A program made the position numbers and the translations under genes. Shown here piece after piece: positions 43,245 to 51,710 of a stretch of DNA of 52,528 bases (position 1 is the stretch's first letter; each line of letters begins with the position of its first letter). Source of the DNA: Phycisphaerales bacterium (lineage in GTDB: Bacteria; Planctomycetota; Phycisphaerae; Phycisphaerales; UBA1924); the NCBI GenBank assembly GCA_020853975.1, contig JADYXW010000053.1, positions 1-52,528 on the forward strand, read 5' to 3'. The notes under the pieces are model-generated. The model had not been told where the DNA came from. It ran no database searches and saw only the letters and a program-made list of their open reading frames with translations.

Positions 43245-45341
43245 ATGAGCACCAACAACACGTCGGGGACGATCGACAACCTGCTGCATGAGAACCGGGT
43301 GTTCCAGCCGCCGAGACAGGGACCTGGGCCGTGGCATGTGTCCTCGATGGAGGAGTACAGGCGGCTGTACAGGCGGAGCGTCGAGAATCCCGAGGCGTTC
43401 TGGGCTGAAGAGGCCGACCGGCTGGCGTGGTTCCGCAAGTGGGACACGGTGCTGGAGTGGAAAGCGCCGGACGCGAGGTGGTTCGGGGGCGGCACGCTCA
43501 ATGCGTGCTACAACTGCGTCGACCGGCACGTGCAGGCGGGGCATGGAGAGCAGACGGCGCTGGTGTGGGAGGGCGAGCCGGTGGGGCCGGCGACCAGCCA
43601 CGCGGTGTCGGCATCCGCGTATTCGCCTGAGCCCCAGATTCGCAGGCTGACCTATCGGGCGCTGCAGCAGGAAGTGAGCCGCTTCGCGAACGTGCTGAAG
43701 GGGCTGGGGGTGGGGCGCGGGGACGTCGTCACGATCTACATGCCGATGGTGCCGGAGTTGGTGGTGGCGATGCTGGCGTGCGCGAGGATCGGCGCAGCGC
43801 ACAGCGTGATCTTCGGCGGGTTTGCGGCGACGGCGATCTGCGAGCGTGCCATCGACGCCAAGAGCCGGGTCGTGGTGACTGCGGACGGGGGGAACCGGCG
43901 GGGCGAGGTGCTGAAGCTCTCGCGGGCTGTGGAGGAGGCGGCGGCGCTGGCGGCGTCGCAGGGGCATTCGATCACGGATGTGGTGGTGCTTCGGCACACG
44001 GCCCACGAGAAGCCCAGCGAGCGCTTCAGGTCGGGCGAGGTCAGGAACGGCGCGCGCATGCACTGGTGGCACGACCTGGCGGCGGGGGTGAGTGACGCCT
44101 GCCCGTGCGAGGTGATGGACAGCGAGGCGATGCTGTTCCTGCTGTACACGAGCGGGAGCACGGGCAAGCCCAAGGGGATCGTGCACACCACGGGCGGGTA
44201 CCTGGCGTTCGTGCAGATGACCGCGAGGTTAACGTTCAACCTGATCCCTGACTGCGGGCAGCTGTTCTGGTGCACCGCGGACATCGGGTGGATCACTGGG
44301 CACTCGTACGTGCTGTACGGGCTTCTTATGAACCGGGTGACGACGCTCATGTACGAGGGCGCTCCGAACTTTCCCGCGCAGGACCGGTTCTGGGACATCA
44401 TCGAGCGGCACCGGGTCACGCAGTTCCACACGGCGCCTACGGCGATCCGGACGTTCATGAAGTGGGGGGACGAGCTACCGGCCAAGCATGATCTGTCGTC
44501 TCTGCGGCTGCTCGGAACGGTGGGGGAGCCCATCAACCCCGAGGCGTGGATGTGGTATCACCGGCACATCGGGCGCGGCGTCTGTCCGATTGTGGATACG
44601 TACTGGCAGACGGAGACGGGCGGGCACGTGTGCACGCCGCTGCCGGGCGCGGTGCCGACGAAGCCCGGCTCGTGCACGGTGCCGATGCTGGGGATCGACG
44701 CGGTGGTGGTGAACGAGCAGGGCGAGGTGCTGCCGGCGGACAAGGGGGGGCTGCTGGCGATCCGCAAGCCGTGGCCCGGGATGCTGCGGGGCGTGTTCGG
44801 GAACCGGGAGCGGTTCGTGTCGAACTACTTCGGGAGGCTGAAGGACCCGGCGACGGGCACGCCTTACTACTTCAGTGCGGACGGGGCGAGGCGAGACTCG
44901 GACGGCTGCTTCTGGGTGATGGGGCGGGTGGACGATGTGATCAAGGTGAGCGGGCACCTACTGGGCACGATGGAGGTGGAGAGCGCGTTGGTGAGTCACC
45001 CGGCGGTGGCGGAGGCGGCGGTGGTGGGCGTGCCCCACGAGATCAAGGGGAATGCCATCCACGCGTTCGTAAGCCTGAAGCCCCAGTGGCTGAAAGCGAA
45101 TCGGCGCGACGCGGACGACGCGCTGAAGGCGGAGCTTGTGGGGCACGTATCGAAGGAGGTTGGGGCGCTGGCGAAGCCGGACGCTATTCGCTTTGCGGAG
45201 GGGTTGCCCAAGACTCGCTCGGGCAAGATCATGAGGCGGCTGCTGCGCGACGTCGCGTCGGGGGTGGAGAAGATCACGCAGGACACGACCACGCTCGAGG
45301 ACTTCAGCGTGGTGGCAAAGCTGCGAGAGGATGACGAGTAG
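43245..45341 (+). CDS. acs: acetyl-CoA synthetase (AMP-forming)
   Basis: A 698-residue adenylate-forming enzyme, some 40 longer than typical Acs. It activates acetate to acetyl-AMP and then acetyl-CoA. The P-loop-like YTSGSTGKPKGIVHT lies near 302, DTYWQTETGG near 451, and the acetylatable catalytic Lys in LPKTRSGKIMRRLL near 660. The hinge region reads GRVDDVIKVSGHLLGTMEVESAL: the usual SGHRLGT has Leu in place of Arg, at a position linked to CoA binding in characterised Acs. This may alter the thioester step or mark a different acyl substrate. Part of the extra length is an insertion (WEGEPVGPATSHAVSASAYS) near residues 108-127. Confidence 0.9.
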   Translation: MSTNNTSGTIDNLLHENRVFQPPRQGPGPWHVSSMEEYRRLYRRSVENPEAFWAEEADRLAWFRKWDTVLEWKAPDARWFGGGTLNACYNCVDRHVQAGHGEQTALVWEGEPVGPATSHAVSASAYSPEPQIRRLTYRALQQEVSRFANVLKGLGVGRGDVVTIYMPMVPELVVAMLACARIGAAHSVIFGGFAATAICERAIDAKSRVVVTADGGNRRGEVLKLSRAVEEAAALAASQGHSITDVVVLRHTAHEKPSERFRSGEVRNGARMHWWHDLAAGVSDACPCEVMDSEAMLFLLYTSGSTGKPKGIVHTTGGYLAFVQMTARLTFNLIPDCGQLFWCTADIGWITGHSYVLYGLLMNRVTTLMYEGAPNFPAQDRFWDIIERHRVTQFHTAPTAIRTFMKWGDELPAKHDLSSLRLLGTVGEPINPEAWMWYHRHIGRGVCPIVDTYWQTETGGHVCTPLPGAVPTKPGSCTVPMLGIDAVVVNEQGEVLPADKGGLLAIRKPWPGMLRGVFGNRERFVSNYFGRLKDPATGTPYYFSADGARRDSDGCFWVMGRVDDVIKVSGHLLGTMEVESALVSHPAVAEAAVVGVPHEIKGNAIHAFVSLKPQWLKANRRDADDALKAELVGHVSKEVGALAKPDAIRFAEGLPKTRSGKIMRRLLRDVASGVEKITQDTTTLEDFSVVAKLREDDE

Positions 45342-45349
45342 GGCGGGCC

Positions 45350-46066
45350 TCAGGTGGCGTGCGGAGGTGCGAGCAGCGGGTGCTTGTCGGGCTCGAAGGG
45401 GAGCCACGGCAGGGGCCGATCGCGGAGCGTTTCCAGCAGATGGAGGTAGCGGGGCTGTGAGAGCTCGTAGCAACCGAACTGCGCGAGGTGCTCGTTGGTG
45501 AGCTGGGCGTCGAGAAGGGAGAATCCGCGCGTGCGGAGGTGGTGGGCCAGGTGGACGAGGGCGACCTTGCTCGCGTCGGTGCCGCCGAGGGCGGGCGAGG
45601 AGAACATGGACTCGCCGCAGAAGACGCCTCCGAGTGCCAGCCCGTAGAGCCCGCCCACAAGAGTGGGGGCCGCTCCGCGTGGCGTTGGGAGCCAGACTTC
45701 GAGCGAGTGCGCGTGTCCGGAGGCGTGGAGGAGCTCGAAGGCCTCGATGATCTCGCTCGAGAGCCAGGTCTGTTCGCGGCCCGGGGCGGGGGCGGCGCAG
45801 CGTCGGATGACGTCGTGGAAGGCGCGGTCGGTGGTGAGCACGAACCCGCGGTTGCGAACCGAGGCCCGGAGGGAGCGGGTGATCTGGAAGCGGGCGGGCT
45901 CGAGGGGGAGGATGCCCCGCCGGCGTGGCTGCACCCACTGGGCCGCCCCCGTATCCTCATCGTGCATCGGGAACCAGCCCTCCCGGTACATCCGGAGCAC
46001 GCTATCGACCACGCATTGCTGGTCGGGGTCGAGCGGGCGAAGGTGTGCCGGGGCGTCGGGCGGCAT
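45350..46066 (-). CDS. aat: leucyl/phenylalanyl-tRNA-protein transferase
   Basis: A 238-residue enzyme of the N-degron pathway that adds Leu or Phe to proteins starting with Lys or Arg, marking them for ClpS/ClpAP. The family signature is visible: YREGWFPM near 28, WVQPRRRGILPLE, then GGLYGLALGGVFCGESMFS, ASKVALVHLAHHL and SLLDAQLTNEHLAQFG. Length is normal. Its 3' end lies 8 bases from the acs stop, so the two are convergent with no room for a separate terminator. Confidence 0.95.
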   Translation of the reverse strand: MPPDAPAHLRPLDPDQQCVVDSVLRMYREGWFPMHDEDTGAAQWVQPRRRGILPLEPARFQITRSLRASVRNRGFVLTTDRAFHDVIRRCAAPAPGREQTWLSSEIIEAFELLHASGHAHSLEVWLPTPRGAAPTLVGGLYGLALGGVFCGESMFSSPALGGTDASKVALVHLAHHLRTRGFSLLDAQLTNEHLAQFGCYELSQPRYLHLLETLRDRPLPWLPFEPDKHPLLAPPHAT

Positions 46067-46091
46067 GGGACTCCGGTCGAGAGGGTATGTG

Positions 46092-46913
46092 ATGAAGGAC
46101 CGAGCCTATGTGATTCTTGCGTCCTGGCCTGAGGGGCGTGATGAGGAGGATCGTGCCCGCGCGGTGCAGGCGGGGGCGGGGTGCGACGCCTATACCGCGG
46201 GTCTCATCGCCCGGAGGCGGGTGCCCTGCATCGCGGCCCGTGTCGAGCCGGCGGCGCTGGCGGTGGGAATCGTCCAGCGCCTGCTGGACGAGGGGGTCGG
46301 CGCGCTGAGCCTCACGTGGGAGCAGATCGCGGGGGGGCTTGAGCCTCCCCTGTTGAGGAGCCTGGCATGGGCGGACGGCGCGCCGGAGCCGATGTACATC
46401 GCGACCCGCGTGGATGGCGAGGTGCTCGGGCTGAGGGCGCGAGACCTGAGGCTGCTGGTGCGTGCGAAGGTGCGGATCTCAAGGCGGGAGGCGACGCCCA
46501 ACGCGAGCGTCGGGGAGTTCGCGAGGACGCCGGTGGACCCGATCCTGGGCGTGCCGATTCCTTCGGACCCGACGCGGGCGAAGGTGATGCTGAAGACGGT
46601 CGAGGTGCTGGACCTGCACCTGCTGGACGGCACGCAGCTGCGTTGCGACGGTTCGCGGTTCTCGTTCCTGTTTACGGGCGAGGCGCTGGGCATGACGGAC
46701 ACGGAGAACATGGACAGGCTGGCGATGAGACTCGCCGGCGAAGCGCCCCGCGCGGTGGTGGACACCGGGTTTGGCGAGGCGAAGTTTCTGTCGGAGTACG
46801 TGGCGGACTTCATGAGCGTGCGAGGGTCGCTGCAGGGGGGCGACTCGCGGGGCATGGTCGCGCTTTCGATCTACAGCCGTCTGATGGCGGGCGTTCGGGC
46901 GTGGGCGGGGTGA
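46092..46913 (+). CDS. unrecognised 273-residue protein
   Basis: A soluble-looking protein with no signal peptide or membrane helix. It begins MKDRAYVILASWPEGRDEEDRA, has a helical N-terminal third rich in Ala/Arg, then a central block MYIATRVDGEVLGLRARDLRLLVRAK, and a C-terminal beta-rich part with LLDGTQLRCDGSRFSFLFTGEALGMTDTENMDRLA. Codon use matches its neighbours, so it is probably a resident gene. No motif suggests a function. It is divergent from aat and convergent on dnaB, with 6 bases between stops. Confidence 0.6.
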   Translation: MKDRAYVILASWPEGRDEEDRARAVQAGAGCDAYTAGLIARRRVPCIAARVEPAALAVGIVQRLLDEGVGALSLTWEQIAGGLEPPLLRSLAWADGAPEPMYIATRVDGEVLGLRARDLRLLVRAKVRISRREATPNASVGEFARTPVDPILGVPIPSDPTRAKVMLKTVEVLDLHLLDGTQLRCDGSRFSFLFTGEALGMTDTENMDRLAMRLAGEAPRAVVDTGFGEAKFLSEYVADFMSVRGSLQGGDSRGMVALSIYSRLMAGVRAWAG

Positions 46914-46919
46914 CGGGCG

Positions 46920-48608
46920 CTAGAGGCCCTCGTCGAGGTCGTTGTCGCGGTCGGGCCCGCCCCCATCGCGGTGGCCCTCGATGGGTCCGCTGCGGGGCCG
47001 ATTGCCGAAGGAACTGCCGGGCGAAGGGTTGAAGGGCGGGGCCTCCTTGACTTCGGTGGACTGAGTCCACGGGCGGGAGCCGCCGGCGGGGGGCGAACTA
47101 CCCGCGGCAGGGGTGGAAGGTGTGCCGAAGTGGCGGTCGAGATCGGCGGGGGCGCGGCTGCTGGCGTCGAAGGTGCGGAAGCGCGTCGAGCGGTTGTCCC
47201 AGGCGAGCTTGACGACGCCGGTGGGGCCGTTTCGCTGCTTGGCGATGATGAGCTCGGCGAGGCCGACCTTGTCGGGGTTTTCGGCGGCCCAGTCCGGGTT
47301 GTGCACGTGGTAGTAGTCCTCGCGGTGCAGGAGCATGATGACGTCGGCGTCCTGCTCGATGGAGCCTGACTCGCGGAGGTCGGACATGCGGGGCCGGTTG
47401 CCCTCGCGCTGCTCGCTGGCGCGGTTGAGCTGGGAGAGGCAGACGATGGGGATGTTCAGCTCTCGGGCGAGGGCCTTGACGCCCCGGGAGATGGTGGAGA
47501 CCTCGACCTGTCGGGACTCTCTGGCGGCGCCGGGCGCGGACATGAGCTGGAGGTAGTCGATCATGATGACCCGCACGCCGTGCTGGGCGACCATTCGCCG
47601 AGCCCGGGCGCGGAGGTTGAGCACCGAGAGGTTGGGGGTATCGTCGATGTAGATGGGGGCGGCCTTGAGGTCCTCGGCGGAGAGCATGAGGCGGCGGAAG
47701 TCGTCGTCGGGGATCTTGTGCCCGCCCCTGAGCGCCTGGCTGGAGACTCCGGAGCGCGCCGACAGCAGTCGCTGCACGATGGCGTTCTTGGACATCTCCA
47801 GCGAGAAGAGGCCCACCGGGGAGGTTGCGTGCCCGTGGGCCCCGGGGACGGCGGGGCCTCCGACGGCCATCTGCTCCGCGAGGTTCAGCGCGAGCGCGGT
47901 CTTGCCCATGGAAGGGCGGGCGGCGAGGATGACCATCTCGCCGGGCTGCAGGCCTCGGAGGAGCTCGTCGAGATCGGAGAAGCCGGTGGAGACTCCCGTG
48001 AGGCCGCCCCCTTCGAAGTCCATCGCCTCGATGCGCTTCATCTCGAGGTCGAGCAGGCCCGCGAGCGATTCGGGGTCGGAGGCGGACTGCTCCTGGGCGA
48101 TCTCGAAGACGCGCATCTCGGCGCTGTCGAGCACTTCTCGCGCGCCCTCGGCGCCGAGGTCGCCCACGTGGTAGCAGTCGTAGAGGATCTGGCCCGCGGC
48201 GTCGATGAGGCGGCGGAGCTTGGCCTTCTCGGCGACGATGCGGGCGAAGTGGGGGGCGTTGACGGCGGTGGGGACGGCTTCGGCGAGCGAGAGGAGGTAG
48301 TCGGCGCCGCCCACGGTGTCGAGCACCCCCCGGTCTTTCAGGAGTTCGGAGAGCTGGACGAGGTCGCCGCTGTGGCGGGCGTCGTAGACATCGACGATGG
48401 CCTGGTAGATCTGGCCGTGGGCCTCGCGGTAGAAATCGGCCGCGCCTCGGACGACGCCGAGGATGTCGGGGATGACATTTGGGTCGAGGATGAGGGAGCC
48501 CAGGAGCGACATCTCCGCTTCCGGGCTGGCGGGGGGCTGCCTCTCGAAGAGCGCCTGGGCCGAGATCGGGGCGGCGCGATCGCGTCTTGCTTGGAAATCC
48601 CTGGACAT
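46920..48608 (-). CDS. dnaB: replicative DNA helicase DnaB
   Basis: A 562-residue hexameric helicase that unwinds the replication fork. The N-terminal DnaG-interacting domain (about 25-140) starts PPASPEAEMSLLGSLILDP. The RecA-like motor follows with Walker A ARPSMGKTALALN, VGLFSLEMSKNAIVQRLL, Walker B RVIMIDYLQLM and LSQLNRASEQREGNRP. A C-terminal tail of about 85 residues rich in Pro/Ser/Asp is longer than in E. coli DnaB. The ATG is set by the conserved N-terminal order; longer upstream frames are not supported. No rplI or dnaA lies nearby. Confidence 0.96.
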   Translation of the reverse strand: MSRDFQARRDRAAPISAQALFERQPPASPEAEMSLLGSLILDPNVIPDILGVVRGAADFYREAHGQIYQAIVDVYDARHSGDLVQLSELLKDRGVLDTVGGADYLLSLAEAVPTAVNAPHFARIVAEKAKLRRLIDAAGQILYDCYHVGDLGAEGAREVLDSAEMRVFEIAQEQSASDPESLAGLLDLEMKRIEAMDFEGGGLTGVSTGFSDLDELLRGLQPGEMVILAARPSMGKTALALNLAEQMAVGGPAVPGAHGHATSPVGLFSLEMSKNAIVQRLLSARSGVSSQALRGGHKIPDDDFRRLMLSAEDLKAAPIYIDDTPNLSVLNLRARARRMVAQHGVRVIMIDYLQLMSAPGAARESRQVEVSTISRGVKALARELNIPIVCLSQLNRASEQREGNRPRMSDLRESGSIEQDADVIMLLHREDYYHVHNPDWAAENPDKVGLAELIIAKQRNGPTGVVKLAWDNRSTRFRTFDASSRAPADLDRHFGTPSTPAAGSSPPAGGSRPWTQSTEVKEAPPFNPSPGSSFGNRPRSGPIEGHRDGGGPDRDNDLDEGL

Positions 48609-48794
48609 GCGGGCTGACGGTACGGTGGCCGACCTGAGGGGAAGGCGCGCCCCCGTACTGAAAGGGTTTGGCTGGCAGATGGCGTGGAGAAGTCTGTCGG
48701 TTGGGGGTTCTAGGACGTGGACCCGCCGGGTGGGGGATGTGAACGCCCTCGCCGCTGATTCAGGGTGGTTCGATGGCCGATTCATTGGGTGTGG

Positions 48795-48808
48795 GCCCCG
48801 AACGGGGC
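48795..48808. repeat. short GC hairpin in the HDOD gene leader
   Basis: GCCCCG-AA-CGGGGC, a perfect palindrome 26 bases before the HDOD start. It resembles the GCCCC-TTC-GGGGC hairpin downstream of the Y1 transposase and could be a stray REP-like copy or a translation-control hairpin. Confidence 0.3.
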
Positions 48809-48833
48809 GGCAACTTCCGGAGGGCTCTGGCGG

Positions 48834-50060
48834 ATGAAACCTCGCGCACTCCAGACAGCCCAGGAAGTCGAGCGGACAGCGACGATGCTGGACCAGAAGC
48901 TGGAGGGCATCGGGCTGGCGAGCCAGCCCGAGGTGGTGCTCCGGCTGCTGAAGATGATCAGCGATCCGTCGTCGCAGATCCAGGACTTTGCGAAGGTGAT
49001 GCGGACGGACCACGCGATCGCGGGGCGGGTGCTGAAGCTCGCGAACTCGGCGATCTTTGCCCAGCGGACCCCGGTGACGACGCTCGAACGGGCGTGCCTG
49101 GTGCTGGGGCTGGAGCGGTTGAAGTACCTGGCGGTTGGGTTTCACCTCAGCCGCGGCGCGTCGGGCGGGACTGCCACGGCGGGGCTGGAGCGAGCGATGT
49201 GGGGCGCGTCGGTGCTGCGGGCGTGCATGGCCTCGGAGCTGGCCCGGGTCGTGGCGCCGTCGTCGGTGCCAGAGTCGTTTGTGGTGGGCCTGATGATGGA
49301 CGCCGGACAGCCCCTGATGCTGAGGCTGCTGGGTGAGACGTATCAGAAGATGATCGTGGAGTACCCCGAGCCGGGCAGGCTGTTCCTGCGCGAGGGGGAA
49401 ACGCTCGAGTTCACGCACGTGGACATGATCGGGGCGCTGTCCCGCCGGTGGCGTTTTCCGGAACTGCTGGCGAAGCCCCTGGTCTGGCACCACACGCGGC
49501 CGCCAGAGGTGCCCGCGGGTGATGCGCTGAGCAGGCTGCACCGGCTGTCGTACGTAGTCGGCATGATGAATCTGGGTTCGGTGATGGCGCCCAAGCTGAC
49601 GGACACCTCTCCGGGGCTGGACGCCGGCGCGAGGATGCTGGGCCTGTCGCGGAAGGACCTGGATGGCGTCGTGGCCCGGTGTACCCACGAGTACGGTGTG
49701 ACCTCGACGATGTTCTCCGACGTGGCGGCGTCGCTGGGTGAGGGCGAGCAGCTCGCGGCGCTCATCGAGCGGAGCCTCGAGCAGGCGATCGACGTCGAGG
49801 TGCAGCGAAGCCTCGAAGAGGAGCAGTCGCGTGCGCCGCGGCGGATCTCCTTTGGCGGGCAGACCATCGAGATCGAGACCGAGCCAGCGGGGACGCTGGT
49901 TGCCTATCTCTACGACAGCCAGGGGCAGCGCCTGATCAGCCACCGGATGCTGCCGGGCGGGGTCAACATCGCCAGCCTGCTCGATGGCCTGGGGCTCTCG
50001 CTCTCGGGGCCGGAAGACACGGCGAGGCTCGAGGACTATCTGCGCAAGGTCGCGGCGTAG
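48834..50060 (+). CDS. HDOD-domain regulatory protein
   Basis: A 408-residue protein. GGAGGG lies 9 bases before the ATG. The HDOD domain covers about 25-220, with LASQPEVVLRLLKMISDPSSQIQDFAKVMRTDHAIAGRVLKLANS as its opening. VVGLMMDAGQPLML occupies the place where true HD phosphohydrolases keep metal ligands, and no HD pair is seen, so it is likely a non-catalytic signalling scaffold. A C-terminal region of about 60 residues (ISFGGQTIEIETEPAGTLVAYLYDS) forms a separate small domain. It diverges from dnaB. Confidence 0.85.
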   Translation: MKPRALQTAQEVERTATMLDQKLEGIGLASQPEVVLRLLKMISDPSSQIQDFAKVMRTDHAIAGRVLKLANSAIFAQRTPVTTLERACLVLGLERLKYLAVGFHLSRGASGGTATAGLERAMWGASVLRACMASELARVVAPSSVPESFVVGLMMDAGQPLMLRLLGETYQKMIVEYPEPGRLFLREGETLEFTHVDMIGALSRRWRFPELLAKPLVWHHTRPPEVPAGDALSRLHRLSYVVGMMNLGSVMAPKLTDTSPGLDAGARMLGLSRKDLDGVVARCTHEYGVTSTMFSDVAASLGEGEQLAALIERSLEQAIDVEVQRSLEEEQSRAPRRISFGGQTIEIETEPAGTLVAYLYDSQGQRLISHRMLPGGVNIASLLDGLGLSLSGPEDTARLEDYLRKVAA

Positions 50061-50065
50061 GTCGG

Positions 50066-51694
50066 TCAGTCGGCGATGCTGCTGCCCGAGACCGAGCCCT
50101 CGTACGCCTTCTTGAGACGCCAGAGGTCTGTGAGAGAGAGCGGCCTTGCGCCCGCCCGGCGCCTCTCCGCCCCGAGTGTGTACAGGCGGTTCCACACTCC
50201 GAAGAGGACCCCGTAGGCCCAGAGCGTGGAGCGGGCGGGGTCGTAGAGGTTGGCGGATTCGCTGGTCACGCCGTTGAGCTCGATGATGGCGAGGGTTTCG
50301 CCCCGCTTGAGGGAGGCTTCGTCGGGACAGCGGATGTCGAAGCGGCCAAGGTCGAGGCCACCGGCGAAGTCCGAGGCGAGCTGATTGATGGTGCGCTCCA
50401 GTTCGGGCGAGATGAGGTCTGCGCCGTCGCAGAAGAGTGTGCCTTGCGCGTGGTTTCCCGAGAGCGACAACCGCACGGGTTCGCCCGGCGCGGGAACGCG
50501 CAGGCAGGCGTCGCCAAGGCGGGTGAGGAAGACCTCTGCCTGGATTCGGAAGCGCGGGTGCGCTGCGATGAGCGCTTCGATGGTGCGTGAGCCATCACCC
50601 AGGAGCACCGGGAACGTCTTGCGGTTGATGGAGTAGATTCTTCCTGCGCGCGGGGAGCCGGGGGTTCGGGCCCAGAGCACGCCGAACTCCGAGGGGCCGG
50701 GGTGATAGGGCTGGCATGCGGCGGGAGCGGTCATGACAGCGAGGTAGTCGCGGGCCTCTTCGGGAGAATGGGCGAGCTTGACGGCGTGGCCCCGCTGGCC
50801 TGCGTTCGGCTTCAGGATGACCGGGAAGTCGATGGCGCGCGGGGAGGACTTCATGCCCCGCAGGAGCGATGCGAGGCGCTCGTCTGGGTTGCCGGCGCGG
50901 ATGAGGATGGTGGGCAGGACCGCCGGGTGGTCGCCCAGTGCCTGCATGATGGCGTGCTTGCTCTCGCCCACCCAGCCGCCGCCGTTCTCGATGCCGGGGT
51001 TGCAGCAGGTGAAGACGGTGAGGCCCCGGTGTCGCACGCCCAGGTAGAGGATGTATGGGAGCAACGGAAGGTAGAAGACCCAGGCGGGCCACCACTCGTG
51101 GTGAAGCGCGCGGGCGAGGCCCACGCGGAGGGAGCGGCGGCCGTCGCGGGTGAGTGCCGCGGGCGCGAGCGTGACGAGCGCCAGGAACGGAAGGATGCAC
51201 CATGGCCGGAGGCTGGCGAGGTCTGTGGCGGAGGAAGCGAGACCGGCGGCGCGGAAGACGGCGTGCGCGAGCGCTGCGGCGAGGGCGACCCACGCGAGTT
51301 GCCCGAGCGCGAGCCCCGCGAGAGCAGTGCGGGCGGAGCTCGCGGGTGCGAGGGGCGATCTGACGACCGCGGGCAGGACGCGGCGCTGCGGCGCGACTGC
51401 CGCGGCGAGGAGCCCAGCCCGGAATGGCGCTTGGGCGAGCCTGGGGGGCCAGTAGACGCCCGCGGCCCCGGCGCGCACGTCGGCGTGGGACGAGGCCGCC
51501 CGCCAGAGGTCTCTTGAGATCGCTCCGGCGGCGACGATCAGCGGCGGGAGCCAGGGCGTGGCGGCGAGCACGAGGGGGGTCGCGGCGGCCCCGAGCCTGC
51601 GGCTAAAGAGCGACAGCCCGTAGAGCGAGGCGATCACGAGCGCCAGCGGGGGGTGGTCGGGTAGGGCGGCGGGGGGGAGGAGCGTCGCGTCCAT
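50066..51694 (-). CDS. membrane-anchored ATP-grasp ligase
   Basis: A 542-residue protein. The ATG at 51,694 starts 16 bases after the rlmN stop. The first 240 residues hold about five to six hydrophobic segments, ending WVFYLPLLPYILYLGVRHRG. The C-terminal half is an ATP-grasp domain: FPVILKPNAGQRGHAVKLAH (nucleotide-binding Lys), EFGVLWARTP, GRIYSINRKTFPVLLGDGSRTIEALI, LGRFDIRCP and the metal-binding IIELNGVTSESANLYDP. Such enzymes join a carboxylate to an amine or thiol through an acyl phosphate; the substrate is unknown, perhaps a membrane or envelope component given the anchor. Confidence 0.8.
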   Translation of the reverse strand: MDATLLPPAALPDHPPLALVIASLYGLSLFSRRLGAAATPLVLAATPWLPPLIVAAGAISRDLWRAASSHADVRAGAAGVYWPPRLAQAPFRAGLLAAAVAPQRRVLPAVVRSPLAPASSARTALAGLALGQLAWVALAAALAHAVFRAAGLASSATDLASLRPWCILPFLALVTLAPAALTRDGRRSLRVGLARALHHEWWPAWVFYLPLLPYILYLGVRHRGLTVFTCCNPGIENGGGWVGESKHAIMQALGDHPAVLPTILIRAGNPDERLASLLRGMKSSPRAIDFPVILKPNAGQRGHAVKLAHSPEEARDYLAVMTAPAACQPYHPGPSEFGVLWARTPGSPRAGRIYSINRKTFPVLLGDGSRTIEALIAAHPRFRIQAEVFLTRLGDACLRVPAPGEPVRLSLSGNHAQGTLFCDGADLISPELERTINQLASDFAGGLDLGRFDIRCPDEASLKRGETLAIIELNGVTSESANLYDPARSTLWAYGVLFGVWNRLYTLGAERRRAGARPLSLTDLWRLKKAYEGSVSGSSIAD

Positions 51695-51710
51695 TCGGGG
51701 TGCGGGCCGG

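Noticed and set aside
45350..45960. Second minus-strand frame opposite the aat region
   Set aside because: Frame-shifted Ser/Pro/Arg-rich shadow of aat.
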